Assembly: GCA_946122785.1 (NCBI GenBank)
Contig: CAMGYJ010000004.1
Location: 11,926,150 to 11,990,149, forward strand
DNA from: Linum tenue
Taxonomy: Eukaryota > Streptophyta > Magnoliopsida > Malpighiales > Linaceae
DNA length: 64,000 nucleotides
Direction: 5' to 3'
The first letter of the stretch is position 1. Every line of letters starts with the position of its first letter. Below, piece by piece: positions 22,721 through 33,771 of this stretch. The notes below the pieces were generated by a model. That model saw only the letters and a program-made list of their open reading frames with translations. It was not told the DNA's origin and did not search any database. The position numbers and the translations under genes are program-made.

Positions 22721-22999
22721 TTGGTGGCAGCCCTATATTTTTCTTTCTTTGATTTTACTTTTCTTGCTTGTTGGGTCTTCTTTCTCCTCAAGCATGATCT
22801 CCTAAATCTGCTTTGATATGTGTTTCTCATTTGTTCTCCTCTGTCCTGATTTTCATATCTAGAGATGCTCTGCTCTTTCTCTAAGTAGCAAAAGGAGGCT
22901 GGATTGACCTTTGTCCAACTAGTCTTCTCCTCTACTTTCCCCATGTCTACTTCCTATTTGTTTCACCCTGTATATCTTAGTGATTCGGAGATGCAATAG

Positions 23000-23475
23000 C
23001 CTCAGGCTTGGACTCGGTTGGAGGAGCTTGAAGACAGAGATGCGCCTCGTGGACTCTTCACCGCCACGCTTTGATTGATGTTCATCTTGCTTGTCGTGGG
23101 CAAAGAGTTGCTGACGCGTTGGATCTAGTGAGAAATGGTTGGAGCGTGGTCATGCGCTATCTTCGTGCATGTGCCTCCTGTTGGGTTGGATATCTTCTTC
23201 TTTGCTGCCCAAGTGTTGTGTTGGTTCGTGTTCATGGCCATTTGGTGCTGGGAGGCGGTTTTGATGATTGCATCCGACGACGATGATGATTCTACGGTGG
23301 TTTGTTTAACAATTAGGGTTTGGATTCTTGCTTTGGCTTTCGGATTTGGGCTTCGTCCATGTTTGTGTTGTCTTTTTTGAACCCGTGGACTTGTTTTCTA
23401 GTCCATTTTTGTAAACATGTATTTGTTCGTTGGGCTTGACCCGTTTAATTACTAAATGAAATCATTAAAAAAAAG
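23000..23475 (+). pseudogene. LINE 3' tail (RNase H end and poly(A)), degraded
   Basis: HLACRGQRVADALDLV near 23085-23125 resembles the last helix of the RNase H domain at the C-terminus of plant L1-like LINEs. It is followed by a 3' UTR ending in a short A run at about 23467-23474. Only the tail is present. The call rests on one short block. Confidence 0.4.
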
Positions 23476-23571
23476 GTTGTGGGAACATTTCACATTTGTC
23501 ATTCGGTTAGAAAGTTAGTTTTATTACTTTCAGTGATGGGTCAGGTGGGTACTCAAAATAATTATTTTATA

Positions 23572-23653
23572 TTTTTTATTAATATGTCGGCTATTTAATG
23601 GTTAAAAACTATTTTTTTATTAATATGTCGGCTATTTAATGGTTAAAAACTAT
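23572..23653. repeat. 41-bp tandem repeat, two copies
   Basis: The unit TTTTTTATTAATATGTCGG plus CTATTTAATGGTTAAAAACTAT occurs twice in perfect or near-perfect tandem. Confidence 0.85.
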
Positions 23654-23879
23654 TGTTGACCACACATATAATAATCATAATGGAGTTGGAACGGTCGACG
23701 ACTAATGTGGAAACGATATTTAATGTGAGTATCAAATAATAATAAAAAAATATTTCGTTCCAAATCGTGAATTGTTTTAATAAAACGAGTGATCAAACAT
23801 TGAAAGAAATAAAACCCCCAACATCTCATTTACTATTTCACCAGACTGCTTTTACTGTGCCTTTAGACTCATGTTTACT

Positions 23880-24705
23880 GTTACAGCCTGGAGTGGACTC
23901 GGGTGTGGGCGGTGCATGGTGTTCCCCGGTTGGTTTCAAATGAGTCAGTTCTCTTTGGACTGCTGATTGGACATATGGTTTGCAAAATCTTTAGGGTTAA
24001 TGTGGGTGGGCCTGGTTGGAACTTGGTTGCATTCCAAGTGACCGATATGGCGCTCCCGGAACTGGGTAGTCTTTGAGGGTAAGCAATTTGGGATCCCCGC
24101 TCTGATGCGTCAATACAATCAGCAGGTTGAGGAGTGGATAGGGTTGCCGGTGGATAGGCCACCTTTTTCCTCCAATCCTCATTCTCAGCAGCCGATGGTG
24201 GGAGGGACGGATAAGCTGATTTGTATGTGGGATGGGGCTACAAAACGAGGATCCCACGCTGCGGGGGGGATTGTTCTTATGACCCCGGCTAGAGAGGTCC
24301 TGATGGCTAGTGGGGTTCAGTTCCCAGGTATTGAGGACCCCTTGGTAGCTGAAGCTTTGACTCTCCGTGAAGCTGTTACCTGGTGCATGAATCATGGTGT
24401 CATGGAGGTGCGTTTGGAAGGGGATGCTAAGGTTATTATTGATAAAATCAACCAGGCGGATGCGAGTGATAGTCGGATTGGTGCTATTCTTGCTGAAATT
24501 ATTCATCACTTGGCGGGCCGCTCAGGGTTTAGTGTTAGATTTGTAGGTCGGGGTAGCAATAGGGTAGCCCACTTGGTGGCTCGTAAGGCCCTCGTTTTGT
24601 ACCCGACTGCGAGTCGTTGCTTTGATTTTCATGTCTGGCTCTTGTCCAGGTTGTAACTGTCTTTTGTTGATCAATGAAGATTATCTTTTGTCAAAAAAAA
24701 AAACC
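23880..24705 (+). pseudogene. LINE 3' end with RNase H domain
   Basis: The 3' part of a plant L1-like retrotransposon. An open frame at 24105-24656 encodes a C-terminal RNase H (RVT_3 type): GGIVLMTPAREVLMA strand, the ALTLREAVTWC helix, LEGDAKVIIDKIN, and the NRVAHLVARKAL helix. Upstream (23880-24104), in broken frames, is the linker after the RT zinc finger. A poly(A)-like tail lies near 24695-24703. In intact LINEs this domain removes the RNA template after target-primed reverse transcription. The 5'-truncated state is typical. Confidence 0.8.
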
Positions 24706-24802
24706 AAGTACTGTGGCTCTGACACCCCCGTGAACTACCGCCCATAATTGCACAAAGGAGAACCAAACTACCCAGGTCCCCCAGAAAGGGGGAAATTTGC
24801 AA

Positions 24803-27619
24803 ATGGCAGCTACTTCTCCTACAACTACCAAACTCAACGGATTACCCTTTTGCTACTGCCATCGTCACTCTCCGGCTCCGCCCTCTGCTTCCTCCCACCT
24901 CGACCGCCTCCTCTTCCCACCATCCACCCTCCGTCGGAGCTCTCTCCTTCACTCCATCGGCGACGCTGCTAGATTCCCGGCACTATTCGCTCGCCGATTG
25001 AAGCGGTATCCTAAGTCGGCGGCGGCGATGCTTCACCAGGACCCGATCCTGTCGGACGCTATAGCGACCGGATTGTCTGGAGCGGTCGCGCTCTCGGTGC
25101 TCCGGCTGTTTGAGGAAACTGCCAAGCGCGGCATCTTCGACCAGGTTAGAAATCTCAGTCGCTCGCTTGGTTCGATTTGTTTGCTTTCGGGGTTTTTTTT
25201 CTTCTTTTCTTCGTTACCCAATTAGCGTTGTTTTTACCGGAATTTGTCGTTTCTCATGGCGCACTTTGGGCTCCGGGGGGAGAACCAATTAGGTAAATGA
25301 ATTAATGATTTGTGTTAACTTGATTCCTCCAAACGTGGAAACCGGTGGCATTTTCTGTCAGGCAGTGTTATTTAATGCACATTCCGCATATTCTACTAAT
25401 TACGGCGACCCTTTCGCTCCAGTGAGGTCATTAAGGTGCGAGTGGAGATTTCAGAGAAAGTTTGAGAAATAGATTATTATACAAATGATGCACATGACTG
25501 TCAGGCAGCTGGGTCAGTGGTAGTTATAATATAGAGAGATGGGTCTTCGTTGGTGACGATGAGAAGGGAACAGAATTTTCTGTCTGTCTTAAAACACCAG
25601 CTTACAGCCACACGCACCCACAAAGGGATTCCTTTGATTCCCACTTCCGAGTATGTTTGTTTCCGGTGGAGTAGTGTCTGATCTATGGGCGACGGTGGTG
25701 TTGACGGTGGCCGTTTTTGGTTTACTGGAGCTATGGAAGGAAACTGCCAAGCGTGGAGTTGACCAGGTGTTTGCTTTCTTCTGGTCACTCTGGGTTGAGG
25801 AATTTGGATCCATTTTATGCTGCCTTTCGTTGACAGGAAGTGATCCTTCTTTGCTTAAGATTAGAGCCACCTACAGGCTACAGAGGCATGTGTTGAGCGA
25901 TTTTGGGTAGTTGAATTTCTGTACCTATGTGTTCTCTTGACCTAGAGTGAATACCTGATCCTAATGTGTTCTCTTGACCTAGAGTGAATAGCTAAAGTTT
26001 TATTATCAGATAAATGGAACGAACTGATTTGGTTTCTCTGATCTAGATGCTTGGGTCCAACTAGCCAGTCAATTTTATGTTCAGTGTGAAGAGTTTGATT
26101 TATGACGATGTCTAGTTCTATAGATATTGGTCTTGTGCTCCTATCCAAAACTCAAACCTTGGACTTACCAGGGAATTTGATAAACAAAAATTCACACCAT
26201 AAATGTAGAGCAGCACTTTGGTGATTATGATCCTACCTAAATATCAGGGTCTATTAAAAGTGATGGGATCAGACTTCACTTCAGTATGAACTTCAAAATG
26301 ATAGTGAGTACCAAGGTGGATGCAGATAATCATAGGTCAGTATTGTGCTTATGTGAAGCTTGATGGGCCACTTCAACTTTCCTCTCTGTATGTATTGACA
26401 AATGTTGCTTCCCTTCATTTTTGTTCGGGATATAGATGCTAAAGATATTACCTTTAAGTTGAAACCCTCCAAAAAAATTATTGGTCTTTCAGAGTTCTCA
26501 TATCCTGTCTTTTTTTTTTATCATGTAGAAAATGAATAGGAAGCTTGTGCACATAAGTATTGGGCTAGTTTTCATGCTTTGCTGGCCGCTTTTCAGGTAA
26601 CTTCCTTTTACTAGTGAAATGTTTTGCATCTTTGTGCCCCAGTCTGTCAAGTAAAAGTGTGTACATATTAATTGTTACAGTTCAGGGCCTCGGGGTGCAA
26701 TCATGGCAGCTCTTATTCCAGGTGCCAACATAATAAAAATGCTTCTTATTGGATCTGGCTTGTGGAAAGATGAAGCCACTGTGAAATCAATGAGCAGATT
26801 TGGTGACCGCAGGTCAGACTAATCTTCATCCATCTCCCCACAGCTCCGACTTTTCAATTCTTAGAATGTATATGTATACTTAATCTGAGGTTTCGTCATG
26901 ATAAAAAAAAAAACAGACGGACGAATTCAAATTTGTTCCTCTCAACATCATCTACCATCAGTTTGTTATTCCTGTTTATGTTACTCTCACAGTGTCTCGT
27001 ATTCTCCTTCATTGAATTATTATTAGGGAACTTCTCAAGGGGCCGCTATACTATGCTACAACAATCACACTGGCTTGTGCAATCTGGTGGAGGACTTCCC
27101 CTATTGGCTTTGCAGCTATATGCAACCTATGTGCTGGAGATGGTACCTTCTAATTAAACAGACTCTTCTCTACAATTCTACAATCGTTGTTGTGTTTATA
27201 CCAGCTCCTCAACCTTCATCTTTCATTTTGGTGATCTCTCATAGGGATGGCAGACATTGTGGGTAGAAGGTTTGGCAGTCAGAAACTACCTCACAACAGA
27301 AACAAGTCTGTAGCTGGGAGCATTGCAATGGCACTGTCTGGTTTCTTAGCATCTGTTGGGTAAATTTTCTTCATCGTCTGGGTCTAACTAGCATTAGTAT
27401 GCATATTTGACCCTGTCTATTCTTCCTTGGTTGCTGCTCAGGTATATGCATTATTTTGCCTCATTTGGGTATGTTGAGGAGAGCTGGGGGATGGTATTAG
27501 GGTTCCTTGCTGCGTCTGTTGCATCAGCCATTGTCGAATCGCTCCCCATAAGTACCGAGCTCGATGACAACCTCACTGTGACTCTTGCTTCTGTGTTAGT
27601 AGGGAAACTTGTTTTCTGA
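24803..27619 (+). CDS. FOLK: Farnesol/phytol kinase, chloroplastic (FOLK-like), six exons
   Basis: A CTP-dependent kinase that phosphorylates farnesol or related prenyl alcohols in plastid membranes. Exons: 24803-25144, 26529-26596, 26681-26812, 27027-27142, 27245-27359 and 27442-27619. All introns are GT-AG and the phases join cleanly to 316 codons. The N-terminus (residues 1-70) is Ser/Pro/Leu-rich, like a transit peptide. Several hydrophobic segments follow (KLVHISIGLVFMLCWPLF near 115-137). Family motifs are GDRRELLKGP (about 179-188) and NLCAGDGMADIVGRRFG (about 213-229). The C-terminus ends LVGKLVF. The block order matches Arabidopsis farnesol kinase better than phytol kinase VTE5, but substrate preference cannot be read from sequence. 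An extra in-frame first exon lies in intron 1. Confidence 0.9.
25653..25766 (+). CDS. FOLK: Alternative first coding exon of the farnesol kinase gene
   Basis: An ATG at 25653 opens 38 codons ending exactly at a GT donor (CCAG|GTGTTT) in phase 0, the same phase as exon 1. The end LWKETAKRGVDQ parallels LFEETAKRGIFDQ of exon 1, and VVSDLWATVVL parallels ILSDAIATGLS. It therefore looks like a duplicated or diverged exon 1 without the transit peptide. Splicing to exon 2 would give a protein of about 240 residues. Expression is inferred, not shown. Confidence 0.55.
25925..25993. repeat. Short tandem repeat in farnesol kinase intron 1
   Basis: TGTTCTCTTGACCTAGAGTG plus AATA occurs twice, about 38 bp apart. 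Confidence 0.85.
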
Positions 27620-27998
27620 TGCGATGATAGGAAGGCCTAATGAGGTTATTCCGAGCACGGATTTGTGGTTTTACAAACACCAGCAGTGGCAAGGCCAGGG
27701 GCAATGTAGGAGATGAACTTGTAAATTGTAATTGTTGTATCTGCATATTGAATAGAGTAAGCTAAGTAATGTGATTCGGTAATTCAGAACTTGCTTCTAT
27801 GATGTGTTTAGGCTGCCAATTATTGACAAGATCTTGAGATTCTATGTAGAGTTTGCAGATTCTCTGCCTGCCAGTAACTTTATAAGTTGTATTTTCTTGC
27901 ACCTTTAATTGGATTTGTTTAATCAGGAGGTTTGTTGGAGAAATTATTGACATAAGCAAATAGCATAGTGCAAAGTATGTCCAATAAAATTATTAAAA
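27620..27998 (+). other. 3' UTR and downstream flank of the farnesol kinase gene
   Basis: T-rich sequence after the TGA contains AATA-type poly(A) signal variants (for example TTGAATAGAG near 27745). I see no other feature before the MULE terminus at about 27999. Confidence 0.4.
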
Positions 27999-28507
27999 GG
28001 GTTAATAGCATTTTGTATCCCTCTACTATGGTAAGTTAACAAACATACCCCTCTACTTAATTTTTGCACAAACATACCCTTTTAGTATTAAAACGTAACG
28101 ATTCTACCCTTCCGTCTAATTATCTGTTAAGTGACCGTTAAATAGACTGTGAAATGACCCAATTGCCCCTCATTTACCCCTAAACACTCCTAATATGTGT
28201 TTAATTAATAATTATTTTATTTTATTTATTTTATTTAATTCATTAATCATTACCCATCATCCACACTCGGCAGAAGTTTTTGCCTCCCTCACCGAGGCGA
28301 AACCCCGACCTCTTCTCCCTTTTCAGTTGCTCCAACAAATTCTACACCTTCTGCTTACTCTGTATATTGATTGTAGGTACTGGAATCACATAATCAAAGA
28401 GAGTTGCGTCGGCAGGAAGAACCCGAGTATAGGTGCGGCAGCAGAGTAGATGGATCGCCACGGAAGCGCTGGCGTCGGAACGTCTTGTGAAAATTTGGGA
28501 AGTTGCC

Positions 28508-28512
28508 GTCGA
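28508..28512. repeat. Copia target-site duplication, left (GTCGA)
   Basis: GTCGA here and at 33772-33776 flank the copia element. The homologous uninterrupted MULE copy confirms the empty-site context (CCGTC followed by sequence resuming after the insertion). Confidence 0.9.
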
Positions 28513-28861
28513 TAACAAAGGAAATTGGAGTGATAAAACCTAGCTTGCTTTTCTCATTACTTACACTGCCAATTTATAGGCAGAACCAGGAACAAGATGA
28601 CAAAGTTCATACATATGTTTTGTAGCTTGGAATGGAAACAACTACTGTCTTGGAACGAAAGAAAATACAGCCTCCAACTGGGAAAGAACAATACGCAACA
28701 CATTGGATAAAACTACATCACAGCAAAAGATATCTCAGCTTGGTTCCAAACGACAGCGCAGCAGGAAAGGAAGAAACGGCAGCGCAGCGTCAAGTTCCGG
28801 ATTGAGGTGGAGACGACGACGTATGGAAAGTGACCGTTGAAAATGAATTTTCAATCTGTTA
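28513..28861 (-). repeat. Copia 3' LTR (349 bp)
   Basis: Nearly identical to 33423-33771; by eye I count four differences in 349 positions. In element orientation the LTR begins TAACAG and ends TTTGTTA, so the termini are TA..TA rather than TG..CA. A run of C at 28862-28868 (minus-strand G-run) just inside is the polypurine tract. Confidence 0.9.
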
Positions 28862-28961
28862 CCCCCCCGCAAGCTGGTGGGCAGAGGTTTCGCACACCAA
28901 GCTTGGAGAGCAATGTGCTGAATGGAGCTGGAGAAAGTGGTTTGGTGAAGAGATCGGCGAG

Positions 28962-31900
28962 CTAGTGAGAAGAGGAGATGTGAAGAAGTTTGAGAGTACC
29001 AGTTTGGAGCTTCTCTCTGACGAAGTGACAGTCCAATTCGATGTGTTTTGTCCTTTCATGAAAGGTGGGGTTCTTGGCGATGTAGATGGCACTTTGGTTG
29101 TCGCAGTAGAGGTTGGCAGGAAGCGATGTGGAGACCTGGAAGTCTTGGAGGAGATATTGAAGCCATTGAATTTCAGAGGCAGTGAAGGCAAGAGCGCGAT
29201 ACTCAACCTCACAGGAGGATCTGGAAACGGTATGTTGCTTCTTGCTTTTCCATGAAATGAGAGAATCTCCTAGATATATGCAAAAACCTGTTGTTGATCG
29301 TCTTGTGTCCACACAGGCAGCCCAGTCTGAATCTGTGAAAGCTTTCAACTGAAAGGAACCCTTGGAGGGGAAGAAGAGGCCTGATGCTGGTGCTGATTTG
29401 AGGTATCTCAGAACCCTCAAAACAGCCTTGTAATGAATTGTCGATGGAGAGGTCATGAATTGGCTTAACTGCTGTGTTGCAAAGCTGATGTCTGGACGAG
29501 TAGTTGTCAAGTAGATTAGCTTTCCTACCAGTGTTCTGTAGTGTTCTGGATCCTCATATGGAGTGCTTTCATCATTGCTCAGATGTAATTTGTAGTCCAT
29601 TGGAGTAGTGACAGGCTTGGAATCTAGAACATTTGCTTCTTCTAGTATTTCCAGTGTATATTTCCTTTGTGATAGATGAATGCCAGTATTGCTTCTTGCT
29701 ACTTCAATGCCAAGAAAATATCTCAAGTCACCAAGATCTTTGATGCTGAATTCACTGTGCAACAGCTTTTTCAATGCTTGTATTTCTGTTAAGTCATTGC
29801 CTCCTATGACCAAATCATCGACATAGATAAGAATGCATGTGTAGGAGGAAGATGTCACCTTGTAGAACAGAGAATGATCTGCTTTGCTTTGAACATATCC
29901 AACCTGATGAAGCTTGTCTGTAAGTTTAGAGAACCACTGCCTGGAAGCTTGTTTCAAGCCATAAAGTGACTTTTTTAGTCGACAAACTGGGTTGGAAATG
30001 CCAGGAGGAGGAGTGAATCCCTGAGGTAGTGTCATGTAGACTTCTTCTTGTAGTTCTCCATTGAGAAAAGCATTATCCACATCCAATTGATGGATATACC
30101 AGTTTCTGAGTGCTGCAATAGCTAAGAATGTCCTGACAGTAGTCATTTTGATGACTGGGGCAAAAGTGTCTTGAAAATCAATTCCTTCTTGTTGTGTGTT
30201 GCCTTTGGCAACCAATCTAGCTTTGTGTCTCTCAAGGGATCCATCAGATAGGAATTTGTCTTTATAAATCCACTTGTTGCCAATTGGTTTCTTGCCTGGT
30301 GGTAGTGAAACCACATCCCAGGTTTGATTTTTGATCAAAGCCTTAATCTCTTGTTGCATAGCTTGATTCCAGATGTCATGTTTGGAAGCTTCCTTGTAAC
30401 TTTGTGGTTCATGGTGACTGGAAATGCTCATTAAGAACTTTCTGAATGGAAGAGAAAGATTGTTGTAGGAAAGAAGTGAGGAAAGGGAGTACCTGTTGTC
30501 TTTGATCTGGTGCAGATTGGAGTGATTGATACTGCTAGGACCTTGAGATAGGTAACAATGGTAGTTCTGGATGAGATGAGGAGGAGGTTTTGATGTTCTG
30601 TCAGAACGTCTGATTTCAGGTTGTGGTTGAGGAGGGGGAGATGGTGGTGGGGTTGGTGAAGAAGAGACAGGAGAAGAAGTATCAGGAGATGTAGGTGGTG
30701 TGGAAGGAGGAGAAGAGGGAGGGGTTGAATTAGATGAAGATGGGTTGTGTGTACTATCAGTGGTGGTGGATGGATCTTCATTTTGTGGTCTTGAAGTGGA
30801 AGTTGGTTCATGAAGCATAGGGGAATTTGGATGAGGAATGGGGAATAGAATGTCTGGATCAGAGGGTAAAGATTCTTGGTCTTGATGAGAATGGAAAGGA
30901 AAATGAGATTCATAGAAGATGACATCTCTAGAGGAGAATGTTTCATGGGTGGATAGGTCATAGAGTTTGTACCCTTTTATACCAGGAGTGTATCCAATGA
31001 AAATTGATTTTCTGGCTCTTGGTTGAAATTTGGTTCTGTGGTTAGCCAGTGTGCTGGCATAACACAAGCAACCAAAGACTCTTAAGTCAGTAAGGTCTGG
31101 GGGTTTGTTGTAAAGGATCTGAAAGGGGGATTTGTTTGAGAGAATAGGGGTGGGGACTCTGTTTATCAGGTGTACTGCATGTTTGACACAGTCACCCCAG
31201 AATGCAAGAGGTAAGTTTGCTTGGAATTGAAGAGCTCTAGCAACAGCAAGGATGTGTTGATGTTTTCTTTCCACCTTGCTGTTTTGCTGAGGTGTTTCAA
31301 CACAGGACATTTCATGGAGAATGCCTGTTGAGTTAAAGAATTCTTCCATTTGGAATTCTTTACCCTGATCACTCCTAATGGTTTTGATGGTGGACTGAAA
31401 CTGTCTTTGCATTTGGTTGCAGAAAGCAATGAGTTTTGGTCTTGCTTCTGACTTTAAATGAAGGAGAATAAGCCAAGTCATTCTAGTATAGTCATCAACT
31501 ACAGTTAAGAAGTATTTGAAACCATCATAAGAAGGAAGAGGGTTAGGGCCCCAAATGTCTACATGTATGAGTTCAAAAGGTAACTGTGTTACAGACTGGC
31601 TGATAGGAAAAGAAAGTCGTTTTTGCTTGGCAAAATGACAAACATCACATGGTTGATCCTTCTGAGTAGTAATGGATGTACAAAATTGGTTGAGAAGTGG
31701 TATTTTAGAGTGAGATACATGTCCTAGTCTAAAATGCCACAAATCAAAGGTGGAGGTGGAGGCAGCAGAAATCAATTTAGGAGGATGTGATGCTTGAAGG
31801 TAATAAAGTCCATTGTGAAGGCTAGCAGAACCAATCACTCTCTTCTGCTCCAAATCCTGTATAAGACAAGTAGTAGATTGAAAGGATAAGCTTAGTGGAG

Positions 31901-33377
31901 TGGTGGAGGTCAGTCTGCTCACAGACAGGAGGTTAAAGGTAAAGTTGGGAACAAACAGGGCATTTGGGAGAGACAATGCATCATGGCATTTAGCTGTGCC
32001 TGTGTGGGTGGCCTGTATTTGAGCTCCAGTGGGGAGAGTGATGAACACATTTGACAGAGGCTGTGGATTTGTTAAGTAGTCTAAGGAGCAGACAATGTGG
32101 TCTGAAGCTCCAGTATCAACAATCCATGGTTTTTGTATGTTGGTCATTGCATTCAAGACAGGAATTGAGAGAGAAGGAGTTGGAAGTATACCTTTGTTGC
32201 TAACAAAGGCAGCAGCAGAGAAAGAAGGGTGGTTCTTCTGAGCATTCATGAGACTCATGAGCTTGTCATAGTCTGCTCTGGTGAGCTTGACTTCATCTGA
32301 TGAAGATGTGCTGGTGACAGCATTTGCAGCAGGAGGTCTACCTCTTCCAGTACCAGAAGTTGGATACTTGGGCACAAAGTTCTGTGGATAACCATTTTTT
32401 TGAAAGCACTTGTCCTCTGTATGTCCTCTTCTTCTGCAGTAGGTACAAGTGACTGGAGTGCTGCTTGAAGTAAAAGAAGGCTTGGTCATTCCTGGTGGCC
32501 AACCATGTTTTTGAAAACAGATATCCTCAGTGTGCCCTTCTCTTTTGCAAAATGTGCAGTATGGTGGTTTAGCAGAAGAATTGAATCTTCTGTTTCCTCC
32601 TTGAATGGCAAATGCTGACTGATCAGTGTGGAGAGAGGCCACCATTTTGTTGGATTGAGATCCATAGATCTGTCTTTCATGTTGCAACATTCTTTGAAAG
32701 ACTCGATTAATGTTGGGCAGTTCATCACCAAACAGCACTTGTGCTCTGACTCCAGAGAAGTTTTCATTTAAACCTCGAAGAAACTTGATTACATAACTGG
32801 TTTCTTGATATTGAAGAGCTCTCGTCATGGCAACACAGTCTATGTGACTAGTGGGTGTGCAAGTGCATGGAAGAAGTGGCTGATAGTTCTCTAACTCATC
32901 CTTTAATGTAATGAGTTTTCCATAGTAATCAGTGACAGTTTGGTTACCTTGTTGAAGGGAGGAAAGTGCTTCTTCAAGCTCAGCAATGCGAATGAGATCA
33001 CCAGATCCATAACGAGTTTGTAAACTCTTCCATGCTTCTGAAGCTGTTTTGCAGGCTAAGATGGTCTTTCGAATCTCTGAAGAAGTAGATTGTTGGATCC
33101 AGCTGAGGATCATAACGTTGTTACGAGTCCAGGCACCATACCTTGCATCAGTAGCAGCTGGCTCTGTGAGTGTGCCATTAATGAATCCGAGTTTGTTTTT
33201 GGCAGCAAGGGCATTGAACATTGCCCTGCTCCAGTCATTATAGTTTGTGGCTGTGAGCTTCTCAGCAACAAGGAGAGCTCCAGGTTGCTCTGATCCATGA
33301 AGAAAGAAAGGGTCAGAAGAAGGATCCACAATATTTGGCTGTGGATCTGCAGGGGCTTGAGCATCTTGCTCAGCCAT
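28962..33377 (-). CDS. Copia Gag-Pol polyprotein with a premature stop near the end
   Basis: 1471 codons. Gag (Retrotran_gag/UBN2 type) is followed by two zinc knuckles CTFCKREGHTEDIC (about 270) and CTYCRRRGHTEDKC (about 311). Protease has DTGASDH (about 420). Integrase has the HHCC segment (WHFRLGH..CDVC, about 545-578) and D-D-E core (HVDIWGP, SDQGKEF, SKVERK). Reverse transcriptase has YGLKQASRQW and YVDD (about 1185). RNase H has TDSDWA and the SSCEVEYRAL block. The chain ends at a TAG (complement of 28962-28964) where relatives continue through a LADLFTKPL-type tail. That tail is still legible downstream, so the stop looks like a single recent nonsense change. Lineage within copia not assigned. 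Confidence 0.95.
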   Translation of the reverse strand: MAEQDAQAPADPQPNIVDPSSDPFFLHGSEQPGALLVAEKLTATNYNDWSRAMFNALAAKNKLGFINGTLTEPAATDARYGAWTRNNVMILSWIQQSTSSEIRKTILACKTASEAWKSLQTRYGSGDLIRIAELEEALSSLQQGNQTVTDYYGKLITLKDELENYQPLLPCTCTPTSHIDCVAMTRALQYQETSYVIKFLRGLNENFSGVRAQVLFGDELPNINRVFQRMLQHERQIYGSQSNKMVASLHTDQSAFAIQGGNRRFNSSAKPPYCTFCKREGHTEDICFQKHGWPPGMTKPSFTSSSTPVTCTYCRRRGHTEDKCFQKNGYPQNFVPKYPTSGTGRGRPPAANAVTSTSSSDEVKLTRADYDKLMSLMNAQKNHPSFSAAAFVSNKGILPTPSLSIPVLNAMTNIQKPWIVDTGASDHIVCSLDYLTNPQPLSNVFITLPTGAQIQATHTGTAKCHDALSLPNALFVPNFTFNLLSVSRLTSTTPLSLSFQSTTCLIQDLEQKRVIGSASLHNGLYYLQASHPPKLISAASTSTFDLWHFRLGHVSHSKIPLLNQFCTSITTQKDQPCDVCHFAKQKRLSFPISQSVTQLPFELIHVDIWGPNPLPSYDGFKYFLTVVDDYTRMTWLILLHLKSEARPKLIAFCNQMQRQFQSTIKTIRSDQGKEFQMEEFFNSTGILHEMSCVETPQQNSKVERKHQHILAVARALQFQANLPLAFWGDCVKHAVHLINRVPTPILSNKSPFQILYNKPPDLTDLRVFGCLCYASTLANHRTKFQPRARKSIFIGYTPGIKGYKLYDLSTHETFSSRDVIFYESHFPFHSHQDQESLPSDPDILFPIPHPNSPMLHEPTSTSRPQNEDPSTTTDSTHNPSSSNSTPPSSPPSTPPTSPDTSSPVSSSPTPPPSPPPQPQPEIRRSDRTSKPPPHLIQNYHCYLSQGPSSINHSNLHQIKDNRYSLSSLLSYNNLSLPFRKFLMSISSHHEPQSYKEASKHDIWNQAMQQEIKALIKNQTWDVVSLPPGKKPIGNKWIYKDKFLSDGSLERHKARLVAKGNTQQEGIDFQDTFAPVIKMTTVRTFLAIAALRNWYIHQLDVDNAFLNGELQEEVYMTLPQGFTPPPGISNPVCRLKKSLYGLKQASRQWFSKLTDKLHQVGYVQSKADHSLFYKVTSSSYTCILIYVDDLVIGGNDLTEIQALKKLLHSEFSIKDLGDLRYFLGIEVARSNTGIHLSQRKYTLEILEEANVLDSKPVTTPMDYKLHLSNDESTPYEDPEHYRTLVGKLIYLTTTRPDISFATQQLSQFMTSPSTIHYKAVLRVLRYLKSAPASGLFFPSKGSFQLKAFTDSDWAACVDTRRSTTGFCIYLGDSLISWKSKKQHTVSRSSCEVEYRALAFTASEIQWLQYLLQDFQVSTSLPANLYCDNQSAIYIAKNPTFHERTKHIELDCHFVREKLQTGTLKLLHISSSH

Positions 33378-33409
33378 TGTAGAAGGGTGGCGGCTAGGGT
33401 TTTATCAGA

Positions 33410-33422
33410 GGCTCTGATACCA
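33410..33422 (-). other. Copia primer binding site
   Basis: The minus strand reads TGGTATCAGAGCC directly after the 5' LTR, complementary to the 3' end of initiator tRNA-Met. Confidence 0.95.
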
Positions 33423-33771
33423 TAACAAAGGAAATTGGAGTGATAAAACCTAGCTTGCTTTTCTCATTACTTACACTGCCAATTTATAGGCAGAACCAGG
33501 AACAAGATGACAAAGTTCATACATATGTTTTGTAGCTTGGAATGGAAACAACTACTGTCTTGGAACGAAAGAAAATACAGCCTCCAACTGGGAAAGAACA
33601 ATACGCAACACATTGGATCAAACGACATCACAGCAAAAGATATCTCAACTTGGTTCCAAACGACAGCGCAGCAGGAAAGGAAGAAACGGCAGCGCAGCGT
33701 CAAGTTCCGGATTGAGGTGGAGACGACGACGTATGGAAAGTGACCGTTGAAAATGATTTTTCAATCTGTTA
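33423..33771 (-). repeat. Copia 5' LTR (349 bp)
   Basis: Partner of 28513-28861. In element orientation it starts TAACAG and ends TTTGTTA. The target duplication GTCGA follows at 33772-33776. Confidence 0.9.

Larger units (their letters stand above)
28513..33771 (-). mobile_element. Young, nearly intact Ty1/copia retrotransposon
   Basis: 5259 bp on the minus strand: 5' LTR 33423-33771, primer binding site TGGTATCAGAGCC (complement of 33410-33422, initiator tRNA-Met), a single gag-pol ORF 33377-28962, polypurine tract, and 3' LTR 28513-28861. A GTCGA duplication lies on both sides. LTR divergence of about 1% indicates recent insertion. The non-canonical TA..TA LTR ends are supported by the exact duplication. 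Confidence 0.95.

Noticed and set aside
28859..29255. ORFs on both strands at the copia 3' end
   Set aside because: Antisense or alternative-frame shadows of the RNase H region and polypurine-tract flank.
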